From positions 15,047,545 through 15,111,544 of the forward strand of contig CM039506.1 in the NCBI GenBank assembly GCA_022432975.1: a stretch of DNA of 64,000 nucleotides, written 5' to 3'. The position numbers were made by a program, and so were the translations under genes. The stretch comes from Begonia masoniana. Lineage: Eukaryota; Streptophyta; Magnoliopsida; Cucurbitales; Begoniaceae. Positions 35,371 to 46,514 of this stretch are shown here, piece after piece; within the stretch, counting starts at the first letter, position 1; every line of letters begins with the position of its first letter. Below the pieces are notes generated by a model. That model saw nothing but the letters and a program-made list of their open reading frames with translations, had not been told where the DNA came from and made no database searches.

Positions 35371-36584
35371 ACTTCTCTCTAAATCCTTTAATGAAGCTTA
35401 TGATTTGCTTGAGAGGATGGCAGTCAACAGTTATCAATGGTCTTCAGAAAGATTTAACCTTACAAGGCGGGCACCTGAAATTTACGATCTGGATGAGATG
35501 TCGGCTTTGAATGCAAAGATTGCTATGCTGGAAAATGCCATCAAGGAGATGAACAGACCACCTAAGCCGTCAGCAAGAGAGGTGTCACGCATTTTTTGTG
35601 GAGAGAATCACGATGACAGCACATGCCTTATTAACCCAGAATTTAGAAATTATGTGAGGTATAATAGAAACAATAATCCTTACTCGCAGACATGCAATCC
35701 TGGCTGGAAAGAACATCTAGATTTTAAATGGAATTTGCTGCCCCAGAATGCTCCAGCATCAACCAGACCAGTTGAAAATTACACTCAAGGCTTCTCACAG
35801 CCAACTCATACTTCGATACATCAAGAACAATCAGACAACTTTGCCAGAGAATATGTTGCTAAGACAGATGTGATCTTGCAGAACTTGGCTGCATCAATAA
35901 AAAATATGGAGACACATATGGGGCAGCTGACTCAATCTTTAAGCACAAAGACTGCATGTGCAATTATCAAGCGATACAGAAATGCCGCAAATATCAGAAA
36001 AGGAGCATTGTAAAGCCATAATATTGAGAACTGAACGAGAACTGGAAACTCCAGAAAAGCAACAGACAGCAGAAAATTTAAACAAACAAGAAGAGTTGGT
36101 GGAACAAGATGATGTGGAGGAAGAAGATAAGGATAATCCGGAACCTAGCGTTGATGAAACTGATGCTACAGCAATGCCACCACAGCAACGAAGTGAATTG
36201 AAAACTCAGAGGCAACCACCACCATTCCCTCAAAGACTACAGAAGCATGCAGAAAAAGAAATTTTTGGGAGAAATGAGGAGAGTCTTGGTTGTGGCGAAG
36301 ACGTGAATAAGCAGCAGATTACTCTTAATGTATTGAAAAATATGAAGTGCATGTACGATGTAGAAGATTGCTTCAACATATCTGGAAAAATGACAATGGC
36401 AGAAGCGAAGCAGTTTTCGAGGAGACACAGGAAACAGTTTGAGGCATTATTTAGAAGGAAGGATAATCTAGAAGTTTTCAAGCCATCTGTTGAAGACGCA
36501 CCAACACTGGAGCTCAAACACCTACCCTCTTACCTCAAGCATAAAGTGACCATAGCATATCATCCACAAATTAAAGAAAAGTGA

Positions 36585-37964
36585 CGTATGGAGAAGTCTG
36601 GCTGAAGACTTGAAAAACTTAGCGCTACTTGGGAGGCAACCCAATTTTTTATATCCTTTTGTATTAGTTTTTATTTATTGTTCTTTGTTTGTTTTTGTTT
36701 TTGCTAAAAATAAACTCAGGTTTGCACAAATCAGGGAAGAAGAAGCTGATGAAGAGAAAGCAACATGAAACCCTCCTTCTAATGGAATGAAAAAGGAAAC
36801 ACCAGGGAAGTCCTAATCCCCCTAGCTTAATTTTGTTCTATTTTCTTTTATTGATTCTTTGGACTTCATTTTGTTTGGCAGTGGGGAACACTGCTAATTT
36901 TTAAGTGTGGGGGTTAGCTGAGCAGCATGTTTAATTGTTTAATTTGGTTTTCTGGATTTACTGTTTACTTTGGTTTTTTGAAAGTGTTTAGAATGTTAGT
37001 TTTGATTGTTTAAACCTTACTTTATGGAATTTAGTCTTCTAGCTTAATTTGGTTTAGCTTTGTAGTTCCAACGAAGTGCAATTTAATTTCCTAATATCTT
37101 TTAATTTAATAAGTTATTGGATAATGTCATTGTCACACATTAGTTGAAATTAATTAAGATTTATTCCCATAAGCTTAGTTGTTCGTAACACACAAACTCT
37201 TATTGGTTGCTTAGGAATATCATCCTTTCTAGACATTACAATTATATCTAAGTGTCAATAATTTAGTGTTTGATGAAAGAAATTAGCAATGAAAGACTTC
37301 TTCTAAAAAATAATAATATATAATAAATAATAAGTTTAGGGGTTATTTGAAAAAAAAAAAAAAACTTTACAATTTCCTAATCTACTTTCAATCTCGAGTG
37401 AGCCTTTTGGATACTTGATGGGTAGAAATAAATTAGAGGAATTTTGGGAGGAACTCCGTTGCATAAATTTTGGCTATACTCCTCTATTTTATATGAGTAT
37501 ATGTCTTGAGGTGACATTACTTAGTAACCGGAGGACTTCATCACCAATGTTGTCAATCGCGTCAAAAGGTAGTGTGACTGAAAGATAAAGTCAATGCTAA
37601 AAATCATCATTGTGTAACCCCTTAACTTATTTTTTTTTTTTAAAAAAAGAGGAATCTTTGAAAGCTAATGGATTTAGGAAAAGCGTTAAAGAGTTGACAC
37701 TTTATGATATGTATTGTGATTTCTAGTTTTGATTTTTGAACTCAGCAATTCAATTGGAGTTTGAGCACACACATACTTTGAAAATTAGTTTATTGGGAAT
37801 TAAGTCTATATTGATTGCTTTTAATTGTGATAATGAAATTTTCAATAATTTACAAGTTACGAGATATTTCAAAAATTATATCAATTTTGTCAGTGTTACT
37901 TTGGGAACTCATATTTTATTTTGCACCACTCGAGGACGCGTAATGGTTTAAGTTTGGGGGTATT
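36585..37964 (+). other. Athila 3' noncoding region and polypurine tract
   Basis: I see no gene here. Just after the gag stop comes ACTTGGGAGGCAACCCAA, a sequence typical of the region downstream of the Athila coding frames, which suggests the deletion that removed pol ended close to 36590. The rest is AT-rich with T runs. The stretch ends AAGTTTGGGGGTATT directly before the LTR start TGATGA, consistent with a polypurine tract. Confidence 0.7.
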
Positions 37965-39559
37965 TGATGACTCTTATTTTAGAGTCATTTTATGCTAATT
38001 TTATATAAAAAAACTTATATGAATTGAGTGATTGCAATAATAAATTAGTATGAATTTAATACAATTGCTATATAATCCTGCAGCATTAGTGTTTTGATTC
38101 AATTTAATATATTCATGTAGATTTTTCATTAAAAGCAGATTTTTCTCTTTAATTTGAATTTTATATTTTCGTATTTGAATGTAATTTTATTAGAAGGAAA
38201 GTCAAATTCAAAAGCTGAAGATTATAGAGAGAGAGGAATCAAATCAAGAAAAATCGGGAAATTTGTTGCTTTGAATATGGCAACATAATAAATGGGTATT
38301 ATTTGGGTGCAGAATTAATAATGGAAAAGTGTAGAGACAAAAGCTGGGCAGCGGTTGATGTACAAAGCAACAGCAGAAAAAGACAAAAATAGGACAGCGG
38401 ATGATTCAAAAAGCTGGGCAGCAATTGGATAATTTAAAAAATTTGGGCAGCGGTCAGCAATCGATGACAAAAAGAAGAACAGAAAATTAGTTTGGAAAGA
38501 GAAGTCACATGGCAAGCAGAAAATGACAAAAAAAAAAAGAGAAGGAAAACTCAAATTGAAGAAAGAGATTTTGTTTTTCATGGAATCACGTGGAAAGAGA
38601 ACCAAAGAGAGAGAAAGCCATTTTGGAATAAAAAGGTGAGCATTAAAAGCAAATAAATATTCTGGAGAGAGAAAATGATGATTTGTTGCTGGAATTAAGG
38701 AAGAGAAAATGCATAATTAAAAGGGATATTTTTCTAAAGAAAATGGGGGTATTCTGGCGAAGCTCCAGGAAGGGGGCAAGAAGCTCTGGATCCAGAAGAG
38801 CATTGACGACGTTCTTCTGAATTTCGTCTTCTTCTCTTATTTTATTATTTTTATGTTATTGTTTTTAGTTTTATTTTTTATTATGTTTAGTAGCTAAACT
38901 TATATCTTGGTTAGGACGATAGTATTTGTTGCGATATTTTGCTATGATCTTGATTTTGTTTCTGCAATTATCTATTGAACAATTATTTGTGAAATTTTCT
39001 TGCTAAGTCAGATCATATCGATAGATAGGTTGACGATTCATGTTTATATTGTATCGATAGATAAATATAAATTTTAGATGCACGAATAATTAATCGAATT
39101 AAATTGTTACAACGTCGTTAACATTAATTTGATTGGCGATAAGAATAGCACATATCGAAAATTCAATATTAGTTACATTCTTTCAAGGTAGAAAGAAATT
39201 CTAATTTGAATTTACCTAGGCAATTCGAAAGAATCCTAGAAAATATTTTTATTCTTGCTGTTTTTTATTTAATGCTGCAGAGCATTACCAGAGCATTAGT
39301 AGCAGAATCATCGTAACGAAGAAAATCGATCATAGCCAAGGCTTCCTTTTATTGTTTTTATCTCGTTTAACTTGCTTTATTTTATTACATCATTATTCAT
39401 ATTTTATTTCTAATTATTATCTAGCAATTTAATATTTTTATAAGATTTTTATAGCGATTAATTCAATTAACAATATCCTCGTGGGATCGATACTTTACTT
39501 ACTCTATTACTTCGTTAGCGACACGTGCACTTGCGTGTAAGTGTGTAATAACACTAACA
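37965..39559 (+). repeat. Athila 3' LTR
   Basis: This direct repeat of 4912-6495 begins TGATGA and ends ACTAACA, followed by the TSD GAACT. It has a few small indels relative to the 5' copy, including an extra short GCATTACCAGA segment near 39285. Confidence 0.92.
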
Positions 39560-39878
39560 GAACTCTCAATGTGCACAAAAGCACCACACTTATTTTTCTC
39601 TCACTTCTTTCTTTTCTCTCCCACCAAAAATAATACTCTCTTATTTTCTCTCTTTCTTCACTCTGATGAAGAAGTTCTTCTTCGGATGATTTGAAGAGTT
39701 GCATGAAGCCTCTATTTATAGAGGCTTCAAGGGAACACCTTCCTTAAAGGAAGGTGTGCGCCTGCAGATATCTTTCTTAAAGGAAGGTGGGTGCTGCTTG
39801 TAGGCGCCGCTGAAGAGAAGAAATTTTCTTCTCTTCAGCTTAAATGCTGGGACCCTCATCATAATGAGGGAACCAACA
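39560..39878 (-). repeat. Tork 5' LTR, second part
   Basis: It resumes with GAACTCTCAATGTGC, exactly where the left LTR continues after position 180, and ends GGGAACCAACA. Joined to 4626-4911 it completes an LTR of about 600 bp. Confidence 0.92.
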
Positions 39879-41017
39879 CGAACTACAAGTTAGATTACAG
39901 ATCAAACTTCTTATTTGATAACTTTAGTTTCATCACCAATGTTCTATTGAAGTCAAGTTTCTCCTACTTGATTCAAAGACATTCAATATTTTTCTATTCT
40001 TCATTGTCGAAGGATTTCGAGTTTGATATACTTGTAGTTCTCATCACACTTATATTTTGAAAACACTGAGCTCGAACATTTATGTAGTTTTATTTCATTT
40101 CTTTGATAGTGTTTCTCTTGGCGAGAGATTAATCTTATTTTATTGGACTTGTATTTAATATCACAGTGTTTACTGTTTTGCTCAGTCTTTTTGTTTAGGC
40201 TTTAATTATTACACTATATGTGATGTATGTTTGAACCCTGGCTATTTATTATTTTTATAACTCTTCTGCGGTTAGTATATTCTTTACTATCAAGGGTCTG
40301 ACGATTAAATTATTCAAGGGGTCCTATTGTTTCTCATTTCATCGTGCTCCTTTTGAGTCAAGATTATTGCAAGCTATGTCATTCAGGATAACTGTGTAAA
40401 AAATTTGTCAATAGCATGTATCTATCCTCTCTTGTTTTGTTGGGCTCTGCTTTTGGGTCTGTCTATTGTATCTTCTTATTGGGGGCGTGGGCTTGTCTCG
40501 TTTCTCATTCCTCCTCTTTTGGATTCCGTGTGTGGTTCTTTTTTGTTAATGCCTGCAGTTTTCTATCATTGACATCTAATTCCTTCTGATTTTTGTACTT
40601 ATTAAGTAGTTGTATATACTATGAAAATATTACTGAATATGTTTGGTTAACTTACCATGCATATTCATTCTCATACCATAACTATACACTTTTGTATTTG
40701 TGTGAAATTTGAGTTTATGCTTCATAAGTATTATTAAGTTATGTTTGTGTTGGAAATTTTACAAAATGCCAGGTTGACATATCTTGATGATTCATGGCAT
40801 TGCAGGTTTCCACGTTTCATGACAGAAGAGGAAGAAACATTTGAGCCATCATTTCTTGGATACGCAAAAGAGAAGACGTTGTGGAAGAGCAAATATATGC
40901 TCAAGGGAATCAACATTTCAAATATATTGAACATAAGTGTACGTGCCATGCACATATCGGCCACTGGTGCTAAATACTAAATAAAAGTACCAATCATATA
41001 ATTTAACAAAAAAAAAA
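39879..41017. other. Interval between the Tork stack and the MuDR-like element
   Basis: AT-rich unique-looking sequence without a recognised gene. The one candidate is the exon at 40806-40980. The interval ends in a run of ten A residues that serves as the left target-site duplication of the MuDR-like element. Confidence 0.6.
40806..40980 (+). other. Possible terminal exon of an unidentified gene
   Basis: A T-rich stretch ends in the acceptor GGCATTGCAG (40805). It is followed by 58 codons open to TAA, including RFMTEEEETFEPSFLGYAK and a hydrophobic/basic remainder. No family is recognised and no upstream exon is visible before the Tork LTR, so it may be the stranded 3' end of a gene or a chance ORF. 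Confidence 0.25.
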
Positions 41018-41547
41018 GGGAAAAAGTATCATTTAGACCCCAACGTATGGGGTCAGTGGCCATTTGGCCCCTAACGTTTATTTTTTATCCAATCAAACCC
41101 TAACGTATAAAACGTTTGCCATTCAAACCCTGTCGTTAAAAAGTCCGTTAAAATTGACACTGTGATCTGCACGTGCGATGCTAAAACCCGATAATACCCT
41201 CATTTCATCCTCAAATCACTCAGTAAAAAAAGTTTAAGTTTAAAATTGTCTGAAGTAAAAATCCCTAATTATCTTTCTTCGCGTTCTCCTCTGTCTCCAG
41301 TGTTCTCCTCTGTCTCCGGCATCGCACAGTCGCTCGGCTTGCTCGCATCGCACAGCTCTCGCTCTCAGATCGACTTCTGATTCGCGCTCGCTTCTACTGG
41401 TAGGTACGACTTTTTCTTATTCGCGCTCGCACAGGCTTTCGCTCGACTTCTGATTTTTTGTTTCTTTGATTTCTAAGAAGGAAAATCTGGCTTTCTAGAA
41501 TCGCTTTGGTTGTTGAGAAGTTTAGTTTATTACGGGGTTTTTGGCTG
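41018..41547 (+). repeat. Left terminal inverted repeat of the MuDR-like element
   Basis: This is the inverted match of 48211-48740. It includes TCATTTAGACCCC and CCCTAACGTATAAAACG near the tip and a CTCGCATCGCACAG-rich part near 41340, and extends to GAAGTTTAGTTTATTACGGG. As in MuDR, the gene promoter and 5' untranslated region probably lie inside it. Confidence 0.93.
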
Positions 41548-41736
41548 GTTGTGGCGAGTGAACTCTCTGTTTTGTTTTTATTCCAGAATCGAGCAATTGT
41601 TTTTTATTCAGAGCTCTGTTTTGTTTTATTTTTCTTCCAGAATTGAGGAATTGTTGATATTGCTTCCTGTTGATATTGAACTCTCTGCTCGGTTTTGTTG
41701 ACTTGTTATATGTTTTCTATAATGCAGGTAAAAGAT

Positions 41737-44319
41737 ATGGATGAATTTAATATAGAGATAAATTTTGGAGGAAAATTCGTACATAAGAAGAGGTTAATGT
41801 ACAGCTGTGGAAAACAGGAAATTGTTCCCAAGTGCGAGGGAGATCGAATGTCCATTTTGGTGATTATTGACATGCTAGAGGAGTTTGGAGTCACTGCATG
41901 GAAGACTCTTTCTTATGTGATACCTAAATTGAGTTTGCAGAAGGGATTGAGGCGCTTGAAAACTGACAAGGATGTGATGAAGATGGTTAGCAGACTCGAT
42001 GAAAAGCGATACGTTAGGATTTATGTGGAGGATGAAGACAATTGTACAATATGTTATTTAAGTGATAGTGGGGATGAATTAATTGATGCTGATGGGGATG
42101 AATGTAGTGGGAATGGAGATGAGGTAAGTGTTGATAAGTTAGATGATGATGATGATGAGTTAGCTGCTGATTGGGATGAACGTAGTGGGAATGTGGATGT
42201 ATTAAGTTTTGATGGGGATGAAGAGGGCAAAAATGTTGATTCAATGGCGAGTGATAATGAAATTGCCATAGATTCTGTTTCGCATCGTATGGATGAGGAT
42301 GAATTAAACTCAATAACAGAATCAGGTGATGATATGAGACAGAGCAGTGTTCGAGCATCAAGAATCAATACTCTCAATGAGTTTCAGTTAGGAAAGACTT
42401 TTAATTCGATACATGCCATAAAAGAAGCAGTAAAAAAGTTTGCAATGGAGAATGGATATGATATCAGATTCAAGAAAAGTGAAAAATGCAAACTACAAGC
42501 AGTATGCAAAACTGGATGTCCATGGAGACTATATGCATCAAAGATGCGGGCCGAGGAGACATACATGATTAAAACATTGAAAGCCTCGCACTCATGCACA
42601 TGCATGATGGAGAGTCGTCATGCATCATCCAAGTGGGTGGCAACTGAGTACCTGCGTATGTTTAGAAGTAACCCACAGTGGAATATTGCGTCTATTATTG
42701 AAACAGTCAGAGAAGACTACAACGTGAACATCTCAAAGACTGTAGCATATAAGGCGAGAAGGAAAGCTCGAATAATAGTAGATGGAAGTTCAGAGGAGCA
42801 ATATAAAAAATTGTGGTCATATGTAGAAGAAATTAATAGGTCGAATCCTGGGAGCACATGCATCGTCAGTGTGGATCCAACAGAGAGCGAGGAGAATAAA
42901 ATTTTCAAGAGACTGTATATGTGTTTGAATGCATGTAAGATAGGATTTTTAACTTGTTGTCGACCCGTCATTAGTTTGGACGGTTGTCATTTAAAAGGAC
43001 AATGTCACGGACAACTTTTGACGGCAGTTGGAGTTGATGGGGATGGTGGAATATTTCTCATTTCCATTGCTGTTGTAGAGGGTGAAACCAAAGAGTCTTG
43101 GACATGGTTTTTGAGGTTATTGCTGAGGGACCTAAACAATTTCTTTGGTCGTGGATTGACTTTTATTTCAGACCAGCAAAAAGTAAGTCTTCTTTTTCAT
43201 GTACTTTTGTTTCCAAATGCAATTTCATATCACTTATCAATTTGCAATGCAGGGTTTGGTTCCAACATTAGAGGATGTGGTACCCGAAGCTGAAGTTCGG
43301 TATTGTGTACGACACCTGTATGCAAATTTTAAAAAAGAGTTTCGGGGAAAAGTCTATAAAGAAGCAATGTGGAATGCATCATTGGCTACAACAGGAGCTG
43401 CCTTTAAGCAGGAGATGGACAAGTTGGCTGCTTTGAATAGAGCGGCATACATGGCATTGCTAGAGATTCCTCTGAAGTTCTGGTCCCGACATGCATTCAG
43501 TCAAGAATCAAAGTGCGAGCTCACTTTGAACAACCTCAGCGAGTCATTCAACTCCTTAATACTCCCAGCAAGAGATAAGCCAATCTTGACGATGCTCGAA
43601 ATGATTAGGAGGATTATGATGGCTAGAATTGCGAAGAGGCATAGCACAATGGAAAAATATAATGACATCCTATGTCCTGAAGTTCGCAAGAAAGTTGAGA
43701 AATTAAAGAATGCTGCAAGACACTGGTTTGAAACGCCTGCTGGAGGGGAAAGATTTGAGGTTACTAATCATTTCCAACAATTTGATGTCGACTTACATAA
43801 TCGGCGATGCAGTTGTTACATATGGGAGCTGACTGGTATACCTTGTGTGCACGCAATTCCTTGTCTTTCATTCATGAGAAGGAATATCGAGGACTACATT
43901 AACCCATACTACCATCGGGAGACATATATCCGGTTGTACTCTCATTTCATTAGACCACTTAACGGTGCTGATATATGGCCTTCTAGAAGTACGCCCACCA
44001 TACTGCCACCTTTAATGAAACGACAACCTGGCAGACCAAAGAAGAAGAGAAATAGAGACATCGATGAACCACAAAGCCAGACATCAGTTTCTAGAAAAAA
44101 TATGATTATGACATGTGGGAAATGTGGTGGGACGAATCATAATTCAAGAACGTGCAAAGGAGTCTCAAATGCAATCCGAGTAAGTAAAGATTATGTTTGT
44201 TGATGCTCAGTAAATGTCTTTCATAATTTCTATACTCGTCGTTTCAGGCTTCCTCGGCAGGAACAAGCTCCCAAGGCCAGACATCAGTTTCTAGGAAAAA
44301 AATGATTATGACATGTTGA
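41737..44319 (+). CDS. MuDR-family transposase (mudrA-like), three exons
   Basis: This is the DDE transposase that cuts and reinserts the element. The start at 41737 (MDEFNIEINFGGKFVHKK) follows an acceptor-like TATAATGCAG. Exons are 41737-43182, 43253-44179 and 44248-44319, with introns GTAAGT...GCAG and GTAAGT...TCAG; the product is about 814 aa. In order: a PB1-like N-terminal region (1-90), an acidic linker rich in D/E/G (about 108-200), the mutator DNA-binding domain (about 215-310, with C and H residues), and the MULE DDE domain with the first Asp in VISLDGCHLKG (about 414), the second in FISDQQK (about 478) and Glu in NNLSESFNSL (about 574). Then come a SWIM zinc finger (CSCYIWELTGIPCVHA, about 667), a basic RPGRPKKKRNR and a zinc knuckle CGKCGGTNHNSRTC (about 770). 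The final exon is a duplicate that stops within a second knuckle. It looks potentially functional. Confidence 0.82.
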
Positions 44320-44490
44320 AAATGTGGTGGGACTAATCATAACTCAAGAACGTGCAAAGAAGTCTCAAGTGCAACCCAAGTAAGTAAAGATTACTATGAT
44401 AATATGTTTGTTGATGCTGCAGTAAATGTCTTTCATAATTTCTATACTTGTCGTTTCAGGCTTCCTCGGCAGGAACAAGCTCCCAAAGCA
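44067..44490 (+). repeat. Tandem duplication of the transposase 3' exon-intron unit
   Basis: Coding CAGACATCAGTTTCTAG... with the zinc knuckle, the intron GTAAGTAAAGATTA...GTTTCAG and the exon start GCTTCCTCGGCAGGAACAAG each occur twice in series, about 210 bases apart. In the second copy the knuckle has a TGA (44317-44319), so translation ends there. Confidence 0.85.
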
Positions 44491-44990
44491 ATTATAATTT
44501 GTTCATAGGTTTTAGGTAACGACAACATGTGATGAGTGATCTTTTTGTGTTACATGTTGTATTTTGTACCATGTTTTTAGAAGCAAGACAATGGTTGCTT
44601 CTTGTAATTTTGGAACTAGAAAGTCATTGTATGAACTAGCAAAAATCCAAGCCAAGCCAAGTAAAAAAAGGTAGAGAGGCAGAGCTCAAGAAATCCAAGC
44701 GAGGGAACACTCCCACTATCCAGGAATGCTCCAGCAGGCCCGCAAGTCTTGCTAGTGGTTCTGCATGTAGAAATTTATGTATTGTTGTTTCTTGGAGCAA
44801 TTATTAATATTGTAGAATGTACTGTTAGTTGGACACTGTGAAATTTATGTATTGTTGTTTCTTGGAGCAATTATTAATTAACTTGGATCACATTCTTCAA
44901 TTTTTTCATCACAAATTATGTGTCAATGAGGTTGTGAATGAGTACGGTTAGGTCCGATCAGGATTGAGAAATCATGACAGTAGGTTTTTG
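44490..44990. other. 3' region of the transposase gene
   Basis: No gene is seen. It contains two copies of AAATTTATGTATTGTTGTTT followed by CTTGGAGCAATTATTAAT (44769-44809 and 44840-44880), a short direct duplication, probably in the 3' untranslated region. Confidence 0.6.
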
Positions 44991-45135
44991 TTCAGGAAAG
45001 TATGAAGTGTCGACCTATACAATAATTGGTCGACACTTTTCATTTTGTAGTCGAGAGAATCAATCTCTTTTATGATGAAGTGTCGACCCCTACTATCATC
45101 GGTCGACACCTAAAAAGGCATTTATATAAACATAG
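44990..45135 (+). promoter_or_regulatory. Paired GTCGAC palindromes and TATA box upstream of the 45261 ORF
   Basis: Two inverted pairs, GTGTCGACC...GGTCGACAC, occur about 45008-45037 and 45082-45110, each with 9-base arms and about 12 bases between. They are followed by TTTATATAAACA (45121-45132), a good TATA box about 130 bases before the ATG. Promoter function is inferred from layout. Confidence 0.6.
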
Positions 45136-45260
45136 TGTAGCCCGAAACCCTAACCACGCGATTTCTCTCTAAATTTTCTTCGGCGATTTTCTGCCTCTTT
45201 CCAAATCTTCGTCGGCTTTCCTCCGATAAGTGGAATTCTACTCTTCATTCTAAACTTCAA

Positions 45261-46514
45261 ATGGCATCAACCTCCCGCAGCAAGCTCGTCGTTCGCAAGA
45301 GGAGATCAAAGAACCCTACTCCAGCGAATGAAGTTGAAGAACCAACGACTTGGCCATCTCCATTATTCAAGAGTGCTGAGTCGATGAAAAGGTATGAGGA
45401 CAACTTTCAATTCAAGCCTCTGATTCTGAGTAGAAAAGTGGAATTCGCTGAGTTAAGTAGTTTAGATTTGGTCCTGCCTTTCAGAAATTTGGGGTTAATT
45501 GATCTGTTTACCTGTGATGGCCCATACTATGAAAGACCAGTGAGAATGTTCTATGCCAATTTAGAACATTCACCAAGGCCTCTTAAAATTATTAGTTATG
45601 TGTATGGAAAACGCATTGAGATATCCTCGCAGTCACAAAATTCAATTTTACATTGTGAATTTAACAATCCGGCTGAAAGGTATTATGAGGCCTCTAGGGA
45701 CCCTGAATTTATGGGGACCAGTGAAGGGAATAATTTTATAAGAATGATAGTTAAGGATCCAAATCGTTCCCTTCCATTGAAGCCTAAGTCAAAGGACTTA
45801 AATGTACGTGCAAGGCTCATCCACCATATGATCACGTACAATCTACTACCTAGAGATGGACATAGAGACTACATAAGTGGTATGGATCTCTATGTTTTAT
45901 ATAAGATCTTTCGACAAGAATCATTCAATGTGGGATATATGATTTTGAAACGCATGATGCAAGTCTTCAGTAACGCAGCAAAGTCCCTACCTTATAATCT
46001 TCTTTTATTGAAAATCTTTAAGGAGAATGGTGTACAAATTCCAAGGACCGAAATCCCATTACCTCTAAAGAAGACCGACACATACACCACATCCACTTTA
46101 ACTCAGATGGGGTTTGGTCTCAATGCTGAAGGTAATTGGATCTTTAAAGGAGACCAAGTTGGAGCTGGACCATCCAACATGGAAGTTGATGAAGGAGGTC
46201 ACGAGCCTGAACACACTCTGGAACCCCCCTCCTTCAATGCATCTAGATCTAACACTGAAGAAAGGTTGAATATGTTGGAGGCAAATATAGCTAGCATCGG
46301 GACTGCTTTTGACTCATTTCAGAACGTGATTCTCGATCGCTTTGATCGATTGGAAGAGAAGACACAATATATACGTGACGATATCCGTGAGGTTCACCAG
46401 CATCTTCATTATCTTCAAGATTATTGGGACGGGTTAGTTGATTCTCCAGTCAATCCTCCAGTTGATCCTCCAACCGATCCTTTCGACGATCCAAGCTACT
46501 CCCCATCATATTGA
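45261..46514 (+). CDS. Intact homologue of the SIRE env-position ORF, inside the MuDR-like element
   Basis: This is a 417-codon uninterrupted frame starting MASTSRSKLVVRKRRSKN. It matches the ORF at 9196-17464 along the globular part: FQFKPLILSRKVEFAEL against FQFKSLISSRGIYFDDL, VRMFYANL against IKMFYANL, SYVYGKRIEI against SYVYNKHIEI, LPYNLLLLKIF against LPYNLLLMKIL. A coiled coil (EERLNMLEANIASIGTAFDS, about 330-385) and a short Pro/Asp tail follow; the long Pro-rich block of the SIRE copy is missing. No membrane segment or catalytic motif is seen. It has its own TATA box, no introns, and a polypurine tract 220 bases downstream, so it derives from a SIRE-like element. The function is unknown. 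Lack of lesions suggests youth or selection. Confidence 0.8.
   Translation: MASTSRSKLVVRKRRSKNPTPANEVEEPTTWPSPLFKSAESMKRYEDNFQFKPLILSRKVEFAELSSLDLVLPFRNLGLIDLFTCDGPYYERPVRMFYANLEHSPRPLKIISYVYGKRIEISSQSQNSILHCEFNNPAERYYEASRDPEFMGTSEGNNFIRMIVKDPNRSLPLKPKSKDLNVRARLIHHMITYNLLPRDGHRDYISGMDLYVLYKIFRQESFNVGYMILKRMMQVFSNAAKSLPYNLLLLKIFKENGVQIPRTEIPLPLKKTDTYTTSTLTQMGFGLNAEGNWIFKGDQVGAGPSNMEVDEGGHEPEHTLEPPSFNASRSNTEERLNMLEANIASIGTAFDSFQNVILDRFDRLEEKTQYIRDDIREVHQHLHYLQDYWDGLVDSPVNPPVDPPTDPFDDPSYSPSY

Larger units (their letters stand above)
6641..36584 (+). pseudogene. Athila gag, split by the SIRE insertion and broken
   Basis: The first part (6641-7259) starts at the ATG of MDNQEGERIFLNRII and carries the retrotransposon gag fold (LKLFPYSLRDRARDWF, then SLYETWDRFKELLRKCP). 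A TAG at 7178-7180 interrupts it just before LETFYNGLN. The SIRE element then intervenes (7260-35370). The second part (35376-36584) continues with NEAYDLLERMAVNSYQW and a gag zinc region (CGENHDDSTC), a frameshift near 35955, then KEHCKAIILRTERELE and the linker LELKHLPSYLKHK that normally precedes the RT domain. A stop follows at once and pol is absent. The gag family assignment rests on these residues; the function (capsid protein) is family knowledge. Confidence 0.88.
4912..39559 (+). mobile_element. Athila-type Ty3 retrotransposon, internally deleted, with nested SIRE
   Basis: Two LTRs of about 1.59 kb (4912-6495 and 37965-39559) begin TGATGA and end ACTAACA. They are flanked by the TSD GAACT and are nearly identical. 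The primer site TGGCGCCGTTGCCGGGG matches tRNA-Asp, as known for Athila elements. Without the nested SIRE, only about 3.4 kb of internal sequence remains: a gag gene and a noncoding 3' leader. No RT, RNase H or integrase is present, so the copy is non-autonomous. Confidence 0.9.
1..39878 (-). mobile_element. Tork/Tnt1-type Ty1-copia retrotransposon, 5' LTR split by nested insertions
   Basis: The element reads right to left and has LTRs, a tRNA-iMet-type primer binding site (reverse complement TGGTATCAGAGC), one gag-pol reading frame and a polypurine tract. The left (3') LTR is cut by the window edge and should start about 103 bases further left, judged from the right LTR. The right (5') LTR stops at 4911 and resumes at 39560, with GAACT duplicated on both sides, so all of 4912-39559 is a later insertion. 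Its outer right end is at 39878 (LTR ends AACA); the five bases beyond are CGAAC, and the matching duplication would lie outside the window. The gag, pre-integrase and RT residues resemble tobacco Tnt1, hence the Tork assignment (established lineage knowledge). Confidence 0.9.

Noticed and set aside
42014..42377. Minus-strand open frames rich in His/Pro/Ser opposite the transposase acidic region
   Set aside because: They are shadows of the D/E-rich codons of the transposase on the other strand.
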